DNA from: Pseudomonas sp. LBUM920
Lineage (GTDB): Bacteria > Pseudomonadota > Gammaproteobacteria > Pseudomonadales > Pseudomonadaceae
Direction: 5' to 3'
DNA: 64,000 nucleotides
Assembly (NCBI RefSeq): GCF_003852315.1
Contig: NZ_CP027762.1
Coordinates: forward strand, 434,001 to 498,000
Notes under the pieces: generated by a model
Told to the model about the DNA's origin: nothing
The model's database searches: none
The model's input: only the letters and a program-made list of their open reading frames with translations
Shown here: piece after piece, positions 50,903 through 59,309 of the stretch
How the letters are laid out: each line of letters starts with the position of its first letter
How positions within the stretch are numbered: position 1 is the stretch's first letter
Made by a program: the position numbers and the translations under genes

Positions 50903-51324
50903 TTCAGGGCCCTTTCTACGGCGTCGGTGAAGATGTTGGGGGAGGCCAGCTGCATCTCGCGGCTGGTGATTTCTACCGCCACTTGCACGGTGCTGGCGCG
51001 GGTCAGGCGTTCGCCGCTGGCGAGGTCTGTGATCAGGTAATTGACCTTCAAACGGTTCTCCCACTCCACCAAGCTGGCGCGCACATTGATCCTCTGGCCG
51101 AACACCGCGCCGCGTACGTAGCGCAGCTGCATGTCGATCACTGGCCACGCGTAGCCGGACTCCAGCATCGCCGTGTAGTTATGGCCGATCTTGTCCAGCA
51201 GCGCGCAGCGCGCCACTTCAAGGTACTTCACGTAATGCCCGTGCCACACCACGTGCATGGTGTCGATGTCGAAAAACGGCACGAGGATTTCAGTGTCGCA
51301 ATGCAACACGCCCTGGCTACGCAT
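50896..51324 (-). CDS. APE acyl-CoA/ACP thioesterase (4HBT hotdog)
   Basis: 142-aa YbgC/4HBT-like thioesterase. The active-site region VPFFDIDTMHVVWHGHYVKYLEVAR has the Asp-x-x-x-His pattern and the HGHYVKYLE motif of the family. May release or edit polyene chains. The start at 51324 gives the family N-terminus; it overlaps the ammonia lyase stop by 8 bases. Confidence 0.9.
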   Translation of the reverse strand: MRSQGVLHCDTEILVPFFDIDTMHVVWHGHYVKYLEVARCALLDKIGHNYTAMLESGYAWPVIDMQLRYVRGAVFGQRINVRASLVEWENRLKVNYLITDLASGERLTRASTVQVAVEITSREMQLASPNIFTDAVERALKC

Positions 51325-52858
51325 GCAGCCTCCAGTGTTGCTCGGCAATACGCTTGAGGCACAGGCGCAGCTCGCCCTCCAGCGCACGGTCTTCGATGAC
51401 CGGCGGGAAGTCTTTACCCAGCGCTTCATGCATGGCTGCCAGCGCCGGTGGCAGGGGGCGCGCATCGTCCGCCCGGGCGCGCAGCCACACACCCTGGTTG
51501 GCCGCGAGCAACGTGGCGGCCGCCACTTGTTCGGTCAATTCCAGCACGCGGATAGCATCACGTGCGGCAATGGTGCCCATGCTGACTTTGTCCTGGTTAT
51601 GGCACTCGGTGGAGCGCGAGAACACGCTGGCCGGCATGGTGTTTTTCAACGCTTCGGCGGTCCACGCGCTGGTGCCGATCTGCACGGCCTTGAAACCGTG
51701 GTTGATCATCGCGCGGTCGGCCGGCGCGCCGGACAGGTTGCTCGGCAGGCCGTGGTTGTAACGCACGTCCACCAGCAGCGCGAGCTGGCGGTCGAGCAGG
51801 TCGGCGACGTTGGCCACCAGGGTCTTGAGGCTGTCCATGGCAAAGGCGATGTGCCCGCCGTAGAAGTGCCCGCCGTGCAGCACGCGCTCTTCTTCGGCGT
51901 CGATGATCGGGTTGTCGTTGGCGCTGTTCAGTTCGATTTCGATAAACGAGCGCAGCCAGTTCAGGCTGTCGGCCAGCACGCCAAGTACGTGCGGTGCGCA
52001 GCGCAGCGAGTAGCGGTCCTGCAGGCGGTGCAGCGGCGCGGTCGGCGCATCAATCGCAAGGTCTTTGCGCAGCCACGCAGCGACTTGCATCTGCCCCGGG
52101 TGCGGCTTGGCGGCGAACAGGCGCTCGTCGAAGTGTTCCGGGTTGCCTTGCAGCGCCACGACGTTCATTGCAGTGATGCGCGTGGCCAGTTGCAGCAGGT
52201 AGTCGGCGCGGGCGAAGGCCAGGCAGGCCAGGCCGGTCATTACGGCAGTGCCATTCATCAAGGCCAGGGCTTCTTTGGGGCGCAGTACCAGCGGTTCCCA
52301 CCCGAGTTCGCGGTGCACGTCAGCCGCCTGGCGACGCTCGCCACGGAACATCACTTCACGCTCGCCGGACAAGGTCGCGGCCACGTAGGACAGCGGCGTC
52401 AAATCACCGCTGGCGCCTACCGAGCCTTCTTCCGGAATCAGCGGCAGCACATCGTGTTGCAGAAACGCATGCAGGCGCTCGAGCAATTCCACACGCACCC
52501 CGGACACGCCGTGGCACAGCGACTGCAAACGCGCCGCCAGCACCGCGCGGGTGGCTTGCGCGTCAAGCAACTTGCCCAGCCCGCAACCGTGGAAGGTGTA
52601 CAGGTGACGCGGCAGCGCCTCGACGTGCTGCAATGGCACCGCCACCACGCACGAGTCGCCGTAGCCGGTGGTCACGCCGTAGATCACGCCTTCCTTGTCC
52701 AGCAGCGAGTCGAGGAACTGCGCGCCTTTGGCTATGCGCTGGCGATACGCTGCGTCGCCCTGCAACTGCGTGGGCGCCTGACGGTTGGCCAAGGCCAGCA
52801 CGTCTTCAATGCGCAAAGCGCGTTCGCCAAAGGTTACTGGCTCAAGATGCGTCGTCAT
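51317..52858 (-). CDS. Aromatic amino acid ammonia lyase of the APE cluster
   Basis: 513-aa HAL/PAL/TAL-family lyase. The Ala-Ser-Gly triplet that cyclises to the MIO cofactor is at 149-151 (GSVGASGDLTPLSY), and the substrate-loop Tyr is in VIYGVTTGYGD (58-68). It would supply a cinnamic-type aryl starter from Tyr, Phe or His. The residues at the known selectivity positions are Phe89-His90, matching neither the usual TAL (His-Leu), PAL (Phe-Leu) nor HAL (Ser-His) pair, so the substrate is open. Confidence 0.9.
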   Translation of the reverse strand: MTTHLEPVTFGERALRIEDVLALANRQAPTQLQGDAAYRQRIAKGAQFLDSLLDKEGVIYGVTTGYGDSCVVAVPLQHVEALPRHLYTFHGCGLGKLLDAQATRAVLAARLQSLCHGVSGVRVELLERLHAFLQHDVLPLIPEEGSVGASGDLTPLSYVAATLSGEREVMFRGERRQAADVHRELGWEPLVLRPKEALALMNGTAVMTGLACLAFARADYLLQLATRITAMNVVALQGNPEHFDERLFAAKPHPGQMQVAAWLRKDLAIDAPTAPLHRLQDRYSLRCAPHVLGVLADSLNWLRSFIEIELNSANDNPIIDAEEERVLHGGHFYGGHIAFAMDSLKTLVANVADLLDRQLALLVDVRYNHGLPSNLSGAPADRAMINHGFKAVQIGTSAWTAEALKNTMPASVFSRSTECHNQDKVSMGTIAARDAIRVLELTEQVAAATLLAANQGVWLRARADDARPLPPALAAMHEALGKDFPPVIEDRALEGELRLCLKRIAEQHWRLHA

Positions 52859-53777
52859 CGGTTTTCCAGAAAGGGTAAAAGTTGAACCATTGTTGGGGCG
52901 CTTCCAGGCAGAACTGGCCCAGGCGTGCGGCGTAGCGCGCGGTCCACAGGGCGATGACCTGCTCGCGGGTGCTGCGCTTCCATTCGATCAATTGCGCGAA
53001 CGGCTCGATGGTCAGGCGATAGCGACCGTTGTGTTTCAGGCACATCAGCAGGTTGACCGGGCATTTGAGCAGCCCGGCCAGCAGCCACGGGCCCTGCGGG
53101 AACGCCGCGTCAACGCCGAGGAAATCCACGCGCACCTTGCGCCCGCCGTGCAACGGCACGCGGTCGCCGGCAATCGCCAGCCACTCGCCGTCGTCCAGGC
53201 GCTGGCTGAGCAGCAGCATGGTCGCCGGGTCCAGTTCGCTGACCTGGATCAGGCGCAGATGCGTGGCCCCGGCTTCGCCCAGCAGGCGATTGAAACGCTC
53301 GGCGTGCTTGGTGTGCACCAGCACGTTCATGGTGACTTGTTCACCGATCTCGGCCAGCGCGCGGCACACTTCGAGGTTGCCCAGGTGCGCGCCGACCAGC
53401 ATCTGCCCGCGCTCGCCGCGCAGTTGCCCGCGCAATTGCGCCGGGTCGTTGATTTCGATCTGCTCCAGGCGCAGCTTGCCGTTCCACACGTCGAGTTTGT
53501 CGAGCAGTGAGTCGGCAAACGCCATGAACTGACCGAAGACTTTTTTATGTGTGGGCCGCAGCTCATCGCGCCCGCTCCAGTCGGCCAGGCGCTGTTGGTA
53601 TTCCCATGCGCTGTGGCGGGCGGTGCGGCCGAACAGGAAGAAGTACAGCACGATGCTGTACAGCAACGGGCTCAGCAGGCGGCGGCCGAGGACCCTGGCG
53701 GCGACGGCAGTGAGCTTCATCAGCCAGAAACTGCCGCGCTCCTCGCGGTCGGCCCAATGTTTGGTGCGCTCGCTCAT
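52842..53777 (-). CDS. LpxL/HtrB-like (LABLAT) acyltransferase of the APE cluster
   Basis: 311-aa membrane-associated acyltransferase of the lipid A acyltransferase family. A hydrophobic anchor (about 35-55, LLSPLLYSIVLYFFLFG) is followed by VGAHLGNLEVCRAL, where the family HxxxxE is visible, and later GDRVPLHGG and FPQGPWLLAGL. Could acylate the pigment with the polyene or a fatty chain. The start at 53777 (MSERTKHWADREERGSFW) matches the APE version; overlaps the glycosyltransferase by 4 bases. Confidence 0.9.
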   Translation of the reverse strand: MSERTKHWADREERGSFWLMKLTAVAARVLGRRLLSPLLYSIVLYFFLFGRTARHSAWEYQQRLADWSGRDELRPTHKKVFGQFMAFADSLLDKLDVWNGKLRLEQIEINDPAQLRGQLRGERGQMLVGAHLGNLEVCRALAEIGEQVTMNVLVHTKHAERFNRLLGEAGATHLRLIQVSELDPATMLLLSQRLDDGEWLAIAGDRVPLHGGRKVRVDFLGVDAAFPQGPWLLAGLLKCPVNLLMCLKHNGRYRLTIEPFAQLIEWKRSTREQVIALWTARYAARLGQFCLEAPQQWFNFYPFWKTDDDAS

Positions 53778-54508
53778 GCCTGCCACCGTCGCCACAGAAT
53801 CATCGGCGCGCGCACCAACATGCCGAAAAACAGCCGCGTGTGCATGGCCGAGATGCGCACGTTGTCGCGAAACAGGCGAAAGTGCGACAAGCCGTCGGCG
53901 GGGTAATGCACCTGGGTCGGCAGCCAGCGCATCGGCTGGTTACGCCAGGCCAGGCGCACCAGGATGTCGGAATCGAAATCCATGCGCGTGCCGATGTAGG
54001 CCGAGTTCATCAGCGCTAGCGTAGGCGCCAGCGGGTACACGCGAAAGCCGCACATCGAGTCGCGTATCTGCAGCGACAGGGTGTTGATCCACACCCACAC
54101 GTGGGTCAGGTAGCGCGCGTACAAGCGGCCCTTGGGCACGCTGTCGTCGTATTCGGGGTAGCCGCAGATCACCGCGTCGGGGTGCCTGCGTGAGGTATCG
54201 AGAAAATCCTCGACTTCGCGCAGGTCGTGCTGGCCGTCGGCGTCCACTTGCAGGGCATGCGTGAAGCCCCGGCGCGCGGCTTCGCGGAAACCGGCCATGA
54301 CCGCGCCGCCTTTGCCTTGGTTGTTGGGCAAGGTCAGCAGCGTGACGTTGTCGAGTGTCGCCAGTTGCGCCAGCACCGCCGCGCAAGCCGGGCTGCTGCC
54401 GTCGTCGACCAGCAGGCACGGCAAGCCGCTGTTCAACAGGCTGTGAACCACGGCCGGTACGGCGGCTTCATGGTTGTAGACCGGGATCAGGGCGCAGGGG
54501 TTATGCAT
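53774..54508 (-). CDS. APE family 2 glycosyltransferase
   Basis: 244-aa GT-A-fold transferase. It starts MHNPCALIPVYNHE; VDDGSSP (34-40) binds nucleotide and DAD (89-91, VDADGQHD) is the metal site. No long membrane anchors. Fits the sugar added between the lipid anchor and polyene in APE glycolipids. Its upstream gap (54509-54732) carries a large repeat hairpin rather than the tight overlap seen elsewhere in the operon. Confidence 0.92.
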   Translation of the reverse strand: MHNPCALIPVYNHEAAVPAVVHSLLNSGLPCLLVDDGSSPACAAVLAQLATLDNVTLLTLPNNQGKGGAVMAGFREAARRGFTHALQVDADGQHDLREVEDFLDTSRRHPDAVICGYPEYDDSVPKGRLYARYLTHVWVWINTLSLQIRDSMCGFRVYPLAPTLALMNSAYIGTRMDFDSDILVRLAWRNQPMRWLPTQVHYPADGLSHFRLFRDNVRISAMHTRLFFGMLVRAPMILWRRWQA

Positions 54509-54557
54509 GGCTGACCCAACCGACTGGTAGCGGGCTTACGGTGGTAAGCGCGCTTGT

Positions 54558-54691
54558 TGTGACGAGCGGGCTTGCCCCGCGTAGGGCTGCGAAGCGGCCC
54601 CCGTAAGGTAACCGAGGTGTCTCAGGCATACCGAGTTGGCAGGTTTTGGGGCTGCTGCGCAGCCCAACGCGGGGCAAGCCCGCTCGCCACA
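54558..54691. repeat. GTGGCGA-class REP palindrome inside the APE operon
   Basis: TGTGACGAGCGGGCTTGCCC and GGGCAAGCCCGCTCGCCACA ends enclose a second stem (GGGCTGCGAAGC with GCTGCGCAGCCC). It sits between the ligase and glycosyltransferase genes, so it is transcribed mid-operon. Confidence 0.88.
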
Positions 54692-54732
54692 GGAAGCCCG
54701 CTCGACACACCAGGCCCGCTGGCCATCGACGG

Positions 54733-56403
54733 TTATGCACTTGGCGCCTCCAGCACTATGCGGCCACTGGAGCAGGCGGCGACGCCATTGCGGTAGGCAA
54801 AATACAGCTTGCCGCGTTCCTGGTCGAAGCGCAGGTGCAGTTCAACCTGATCGCCGGGGCGCACCAGTTGCTGGAACTTGAGCACTTCCATGCCGGCAAA
54901 GGTCGCGGGCAGGTCGAGCAACTGCTGGCCGAGGTTAAAGGCCCATTCGACCTGCACCACGCCTGGCAACACGGGCGTGACAGGGAAGTGGCCGCTGAAA
55001 TAGGCCAGGTCTGGCGGGATGCTCAGTTGCACGGTCCATTCGCCGTTGGCTTGCACTTGCTCCAGCACGTCCGGCGCTTTGGGCCGTGGGGCGAGTAACA
55101 GCGCTGTGACGTCGGCTTGAGGCAGTTTGCCCTGGGCATTCAGCGGCAACTGGCGCAGCAACCGCCAGCGCCGCGGCAGCGCCAGGGCTTCGCAATGTTG
55201 GCTCAGATGCTGGCGCAGGGTTTGGGTGACGGCGCGGCGGCCTTGATTGCGCAGGGCATGCAGGCCATCGGCGCTCAACACCACCAGCGCGCCGAGCGAG
55301 GCGCGGTTTTCCTGCACCACGCCCAGGCGGGTTTCGGCGACCCAGGCGTGGGCCATCAGCGCCTGTTCGAGCATCGGCAGAGAGATGCGTTTCTCTTCCA
55401 GCTTGACAATGCGGTCCAGGCGGCCGAGCAGCTCGAAGCGCCCGTCGGAGTGGATGCGGGCAGCGTCGGCGGTCTGTTCAATGTGTCCGGCCGGTAGATA
55501 AGGTGAGGCAATGCGCAGGGCGCCGTCGGCATCCTGGCTCAGTTCTACCTCGGCAAACGGCTGCCACGGCTGCGCGCCCTGGCGCCAGGCAATGCCGCCG
55601 GTTTCCGAGCTGCCAAGGATTTCGGTCGGCCATTGCTGCAGGCGGTCGTACAGGCTGCCGGCAGCCTCGATGGGCAGCGCGCCACCGGACGAAAACACCC
55701 GCGACACGTGGCTCAGGGCGGGCCAGTCGAGGTTGTCGCCCATGCGTTTGAGCAGCGCGGGGCTGGCGACCCAGGCAAATGTTGAGTGTTCGCGGCTGGC
55801 GCGCTGCAGGTCTTCGGGGAAGGCCAGTTGTTTGCGTACAAACGTGCGCCCGGCGCACAGCGGCCACAACACCCGAAACAGCAACCCGTAGATGTGCTGG
55901 GTGGCGACGCTGCCGATGATGCAGGCGTCGTTAAGGTCCGCGCCCCACAAGGCTTCCAGCGCTTCCACTTCGTTGGCAAGTTGGCGCAGGGTCTTGTCGA
56001 TGCGCTTGGGCTCGCCGCTGGAGCCGGAGGTGCACAGGCTCAAGTGGCAGGCGTCCAGGTCGAGTGCGGCAGCGCTCAACGGCGCCTGGTACAGCGCGTC
56101 GAGGTCAGCGGCTTCCACCAGCCAGGCATCTACAGCGTCGTCCCAGCGCTGGCGGGTCTGGGGTTGCAGGTCGGCCGGCAGCAGCACGCTGACCCCGGCC
56201 CGCCAGGCGCCCAGCAGGGCAATGGCCAGCAGGCCGGCGTCTTCCAAGTGCACGGCCAAACGCCGGATGCCGCGCGCTTGCAGGCCCGCCGCCAGGCTCA
56301 GGGCGTGCGCCCACAGTTGGGCATGGTTCATTTCAGGCTCGGTGGTGACCAAGCGCTGTTGCAGCGGCTCAAGCAGCAGGTGCTCAAGTTTCAACCCATT
56401 CAT
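54733..56403 (-). CDS. Acyl-AMP ligase fused to an ApeI-type dehydratase
   Basis: 556 aa in two parts. Residues 1-450 are an adenylate-forming ligase (P-loop CTSGSSGEPK at 124-133; GSSETGGIAWR; GRLDRIVKLEEKRIS hinge; PLNAQGKLPQ with the catalytic Lys). Residues 456-556 are a hotdog dehydratase with FSGHFPVTPVLPG (His472). The ligase would load the aryl starter onto an ACP; the dehydratase serves the polyene cycles. The start at 56403 overlaps the preceding membrane-protein stop by 4 bases; an extension to 56514 is out of family. Confidence 0.92.
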   Translation of the reverse strand: MNGLKLEHLLLEPLQQRLVTTEPEMNHAQLWAHALSLAAGLQARGIRRLAVHLEDAGLLAIALLGAWRAGVSVLLPADLQPQTRQRWDDAVDAWLVEAADLDALYQAPLSAAALDLDACHLSLCTSGSSGEPKRIDKTLRQLANEVEALEALWGADLNDACIIGSVATQHIYGLLFRVLWPLCAGRTFVRKQLAFPEDLQRASREHSTFAWVASPALLKRMGDNLDWPALSHVSRVFSSGGALPIEAAGSLYDRLQQWPTEILGSSETGGIAWRQGAQPWQPFAEVELSQDADGALRIASPYLPAGHIEQTADAARIHSDGRFELLGRLDRIVKLEEKRISLPMLEQALMAHAWVAETRLGVVQENRASLGALVVLSADGLHALRNQGRRAVTQTLRQHLSQHCEALALPRRWRLLRQLPLNAQGKLPQADVTALLLAPRPKAPDVLEQVQANGEWTVQLSIPPDLAYFSGHFPVTPVLPGVVQVEWAFNLGQQLLDLPATFAGMEVLKFQQLVRPGDQVELHLRFDQERGKLYFAYRNGVAACSSGRIVLEAPSA

Positions 56404-56945
56404 ACGCGGCCTCGAACCCTTTGTCGTACCAGCCATTCCACGGCAAACAACAACCCCATCAGCCCATAGGCGATCAGGCCGTTGTACAACGTCCACCAGC
56501 TCAGCGGCGCCCACAGGGTGAGGGCGGCGGCGAGCAGGCCATTACACAGAAAAAACACACTCCACACCACGGTGACCTGGCGCGTATAGCGGATGGCCTC
56601 GGGCGGCAGTTGCGGTTCAGTGATGCGTGCCAGGCGCTCGACCATCGGCGGGCCGTATTTCAGGCTCAAGCCGAACAGCGCCAGCATGAATGCGCTGACC
56701 AGGCTGGGGTACCAGCGCAGCAGCTGCGGGTTGTCGAACCAGGCCAGCAGCAGGCAAAACACGATCACCGCCATTGCCATCCAGCGGCTGCCCGGGCGGC
56801 GTGCGCCGGTCAGCGCGCGCAGCAACCACAGGCTGCCCAGCAGCAGGCCGAATTGCCACGGCGCAAAGTGCTCGGTGCCGTAATACACCGCAAAAGGGTA
56901 CAACAGCCCCGCCAGCAACAGGCCAAGGCCGATCAGCCGGCTCAT
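56400..56945 (-). CDS. COG4648-type membrane protein of the APE cluster
   Basis: 181-aa integral membrane protein with about five hydrophobic segments (for example LIGLGLLLAGLLYPFAVYYG at 4-23 and VVWSVFFLCNGLLAAALTL near 125-143). No enzyme motif. It is constant in APE clusters, between the ACPs and the ligase; function unknown. Overlaps both neighbours by 4 bases. Confidence 0.82.
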   Translation of the reverse strand: MSRLIGLGLLLAGLLYPFAVYYGTEHFAPWQFGLLLGSLWLLRALTGARRPGSRWMAMAVIVFCLLLAWFDNPQLLRWYPSLVSAFMLALFGLSLKYGPPMVERLARITEPQLPPEAIRYTRQVTVVWSVFFLCNGLLAAALTLWAPLSWWTLYNGLIAYGLMGLLFAVEWLVRQRVRGRV

Positions 56946-57196
56946 GCGGCAGGTGCGACCAGACGGTACACCGCCTCAACCACGTCGTTTACGGTGCGCA
57001 CTGCCTTGAATTCCTCGGCGGCGATCTTCTTGCCAGTCTGGCGCTTGATGTGATCGATCAAGTCCACGGCGTCGATGCTGTCGATTTCCAGGTCCTGGTA
57101 CAGGTTGGCGTCGAGGGTGACGCGCGAAGGCTCCAGTTCAAAGAGTTCCACCAAGGCGTCGCGCAGGGTGTTGAAAATATCGTCACGAGTTTGCAT
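56942..57196 (-). CDS. APE acyl carrier protein (first of two)
   Basis: 84-aa four-helix acyl carrier protein. The phosphopantetheine Ser40 is in the motif EIDSIDAVDLID. Acidic surface helices, as expected for an ACP. Lies 9 bases after the other ACP. Confidence 0.95.
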   Translation of the reverse strand: MQTRDDIFNTLRDALVELFELEPSRVTLDANLYQDLEIDSIDAVDLIDHIKRQTGKKIAAEEFKAVRTVNDVVEAVYRLVAPAA

Positions 57197-57205
57197 GGTC
57201 CGGTC

Positions 57206-57475
57206 TCAAGCTGCCTGTCTGGCCGTGACGAACGCCGCAAGGCTGGCCACGTTGGTGAAGTGATTGCGCGTGTCTTTGGCGTCGGCATCGATCTTGATGC
57301 CGTACTTTTTCTGGATCGCCAGGCCCAATTCCAGGGCGTCTACCGAATCCAGGCCCAGGCCTTCGCCGAACAGGGTCTGCTCGCTGCCGATGTCGTCGAC
57401 GCTGATGTCTTCCAGGCCCAGGGCCTCGATGATCAGCATCTTTATGTCGTGCTCAAGGCGGTGTTGGTCGCTCAT
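57206..57475 (-). CDS. APE acyl carrier protein (second of two)
   Basis: 89-aa acyl carrier protein with Ser44 in GEGLGLDSVDALELG. The start at 57475 (MSDQHRLEHD) overlaps the acyltransferase stop by 23 bases. Two distinct ACPs are a hallmark of aryl polyene clusters; one is thought to carry the starter and one the growing chain. Confidence 0.95.
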   Translation of the reverse strand: MSDQHRLEHDIKMLIIEALGLEDISVDDIGSEQTLFGEGLGLDSVDALELGLAIQKKYGIKIDADAKDTRNHFTNVASLAAFVTARQAA

Positions 57476-58265
57476 CTTCGGCGAGCTCCTTAATGAAATA
57501 GTGGTGCAGGTAATCGTTGAGCTTGCGTGAAGCCTGGGGCGCGGGCCCGAGTGCGGCAAAGGTGTGTGGTTCTATATCGGCACCCACGCGCAAACTGAAA
57601 TGAAATCGACGTTTGGGAATGCGGTACCAGGGTTCTGCCTTGGTCAACGTCGTGGGGCTGACCTTGATCACCACGGGGGTGATGATTGTCGCACCGCGCA
57701 GCGCGATGGCGGCGCCACCGCGATGAAAGGCGGGTGCCGCGCCGGGTGTGGTGCGGGTGCCCTCGGGGAAAATGATCAGGGTCTGGCCCTGGCGCAACGC
57801 CTCGGCGGCGGCGTCGAGCATGTCGGCGCTGCCGTCATTGCTGATATAGCCTGCATCGCGCACCGGCCCACGGGTGAACGGGTTTTGAAACAGGCTCTGC
57901 TTGACCACGCAGTTGGTCTGGCGCATCAGGCCGATCAGGAACACTACGTCGATCAGCGACGGGTGGTTGGCAATGATCATCTGGCCTGGGCGACCGAGTT
58001 TTTCTGCGCCTTCGACGCTGTAGGTCAGCACGCCGGCGCGCTGCATCAGGCGGATAAAGAACCAGAACAGTTTGCTGATGGTGTGGCGGGCGCGGCGCTG
58101 GTGTTTTTCAGCGCTGCCTGGCAGGCAACTGAGCAGCGGAAACACCAGCAAACGAAGGCACAACCCGCCGACGCCGAAGAAGAAAAAGCTCGCGGCGGTG
58201 GCGAACAGGCGCCAGTAATAGGCGTCCCGGGGTTTTTCGGTCAGGGCTTGCGTTGCCAGTTCCAT
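57453..58265 (-). CDS. APE 1-acyl-glycerol-3-phosphate-type acyltransferase
   Basis: 270-aa PlsC-like acyltransferase: hydrophobic anchor (about 24-48), NHPSLID (100-106, the HX4D catalytic box), and FPEGTRT further on (acyl acceptor binding). Likely builds the lipid anchor of the pigment. The start at 58265 overlaps the CLF-like gene by 25 bases. Confidence 0.92.
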   Translation of the reverse strand: MELATQALTEKPRDAYYWRLFATAASFFFFGVGGLCLRLLVFPLLSCLPGSAEKHQRRARHTISKLFWFFIRLMQRAGVLTYSVEGAEKLGRPGQMIIANHPSLIDVVFLIGLMRQTNCVVKQSLFQNPFTRGPVRDAGYISNDGSADMLDAAAEALRQGQTLIIFPEGTRTTPGAAPAFHRGGAAIALRGATIITPVVIKVSPTTLTKAEPWYRIPKRRFHFSLRVGADIEPHTFAALGPAPQASRKLNDYLHHYFIKELAEDERPTPP

Positions 58266-58960
58266 ACACGGTTCTTCCAGGCATGTTGGCAGGCAACCTG
58301 TTCGGTGAGCAGGGTGCGTAGCAGGTTCAGGGCGTGGGGCCACTGGGTTTGAGTGAGTTGGACAGCGCCGCTGTTTAGTTCCAATCGCCACTCGTCGCCC
58401 GGTGTCAGCAGCAGGCCGAGGGCGTAAGGGAAGGGCACGTCATGAATCCAGCGAGCATAGGCTTCCGGGGGCTGCTCCTCGGTGATCACCAGCAACACCG
58501 CCGGGGCACCTTCGTTGAGCAGCGCAGCGGCTTCGAGCATGCCGTGCTCCAGGCCGTCGCCTGCGGCGGCGAGTGCGGTCATTTCGCTGGTTTCATTGCG
58601 CAGGATCGACCACAGGCCGATCACCGCGTTATGCACCGATAGGCTGAACTGGGTCGGCGACAGGGGTTGGCCATCGGCCAGATCACTGAGGATGTCGAGG
58701 GTGCGCGGGGTTTCGCCGTGCCGGGAAATAAACACCAGCGGCAGGTCTTGCAGGCCTTCGGCCAGGGGCCAACCGACACTGAACGCCATGCGTGCCAGGC
58801 GACTCAGGCGTCGGCGCTGCATGGCAGGCAAAAAGGACACGTCAGGCGAAGCATCGCTGCCAGGCAGCGCCACTGGGGCCTGGCACCAGGCGTGCCAGTC
58901 GTGCGCACTCTCCAGGCCGGGAGCCCAGGCGCGCCATTGGGCGATGTTGAAAGTGATCAC
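58241..58960 (-). CDS. Short beta-ketoacyl synthase chain-length-factor-like protein
   Basis: 239-aa protein matching only the N-terminal half of a ketosynthase (SFLPAMQRRRLSRLARMAFSVG; LVFISRHGETPRTLDIL; SPTQFSLSVHNAVIGLW). In the place of the nucleophile the sequence reads SVHNA, with no Cys, and the C-terminal His region is missing. First gene of the operon. Such truncated CLF-like proteins begin many APE clusters; the role is probably structural or substrate-gating. Confidence 0.85.
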   Translation of the reverse strand: MITFNIAQWRAWAPGLESAHDWHAWCQAPVALPGSDASPDVSFLPAMQRRRLSRLARMAFSVGWPLAEGLQDLPLVFISRHGETPRTLDILSDLADGQPLSPTQFSLSVHNAVIGLWSILRNETSEMTALAAAGDGLEHGMLEAAALLNEGAPAVLLVITEEQPPEAYARWIHDVPFPYALGLLLTPGDEWRLELNSGAVQLTQTQWPHALNLLRTLLTEQVACQHAWKNRVWNWQRKP

Positions 58961-59046
58961 TGAGAAGTTATCCCGCCCCTGCGGGCTTCCATGTGCGGCC
59001 GTTGGCCCCGAATACCGGGACAGGGAACACAGGCCGAATGGCGCGC

Positions 59047-59075
59047 ATTATCCCGGTGCTGTGGGCTTCTAGCAA
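59047..59075 (-). promoter_or_regulatory. Sigma-70-like promoter of the APE operon
   Basis: Read on the minus strand: TTGCTA (59075-59070), 17 bases, GATAAT (59052-59047). It leaves an untranslated leader of roughly 80 bases before the CLF-like start at 58960. Apart from this and the ribosome site ACGGAGG of the ParA gene, I see nothing else in the 349-base gap 58961-59309. Confidence 0.55.
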
Positions 59076-59309
59076 ACTTTGGTAAAGAATTGTTCACGGC
59101 TGATTACAATTTACTGGGAAAGATTTGCAGATTGTCCTTTACCCGAGGACTGGCGGGGTTGTCGGAGTATTCCTTTTAGTTTGTGAGCGCTGGATTACGG
59201 GTATCGCGCATCCGGCCGCGCAATGCGCCAGTGCATGGATGAACGAGGTAGCTAACAGGCGCTTTTGCCCTCTACACTCGGACATTCATTGATACACGGA
59301 GGTTTTTCC

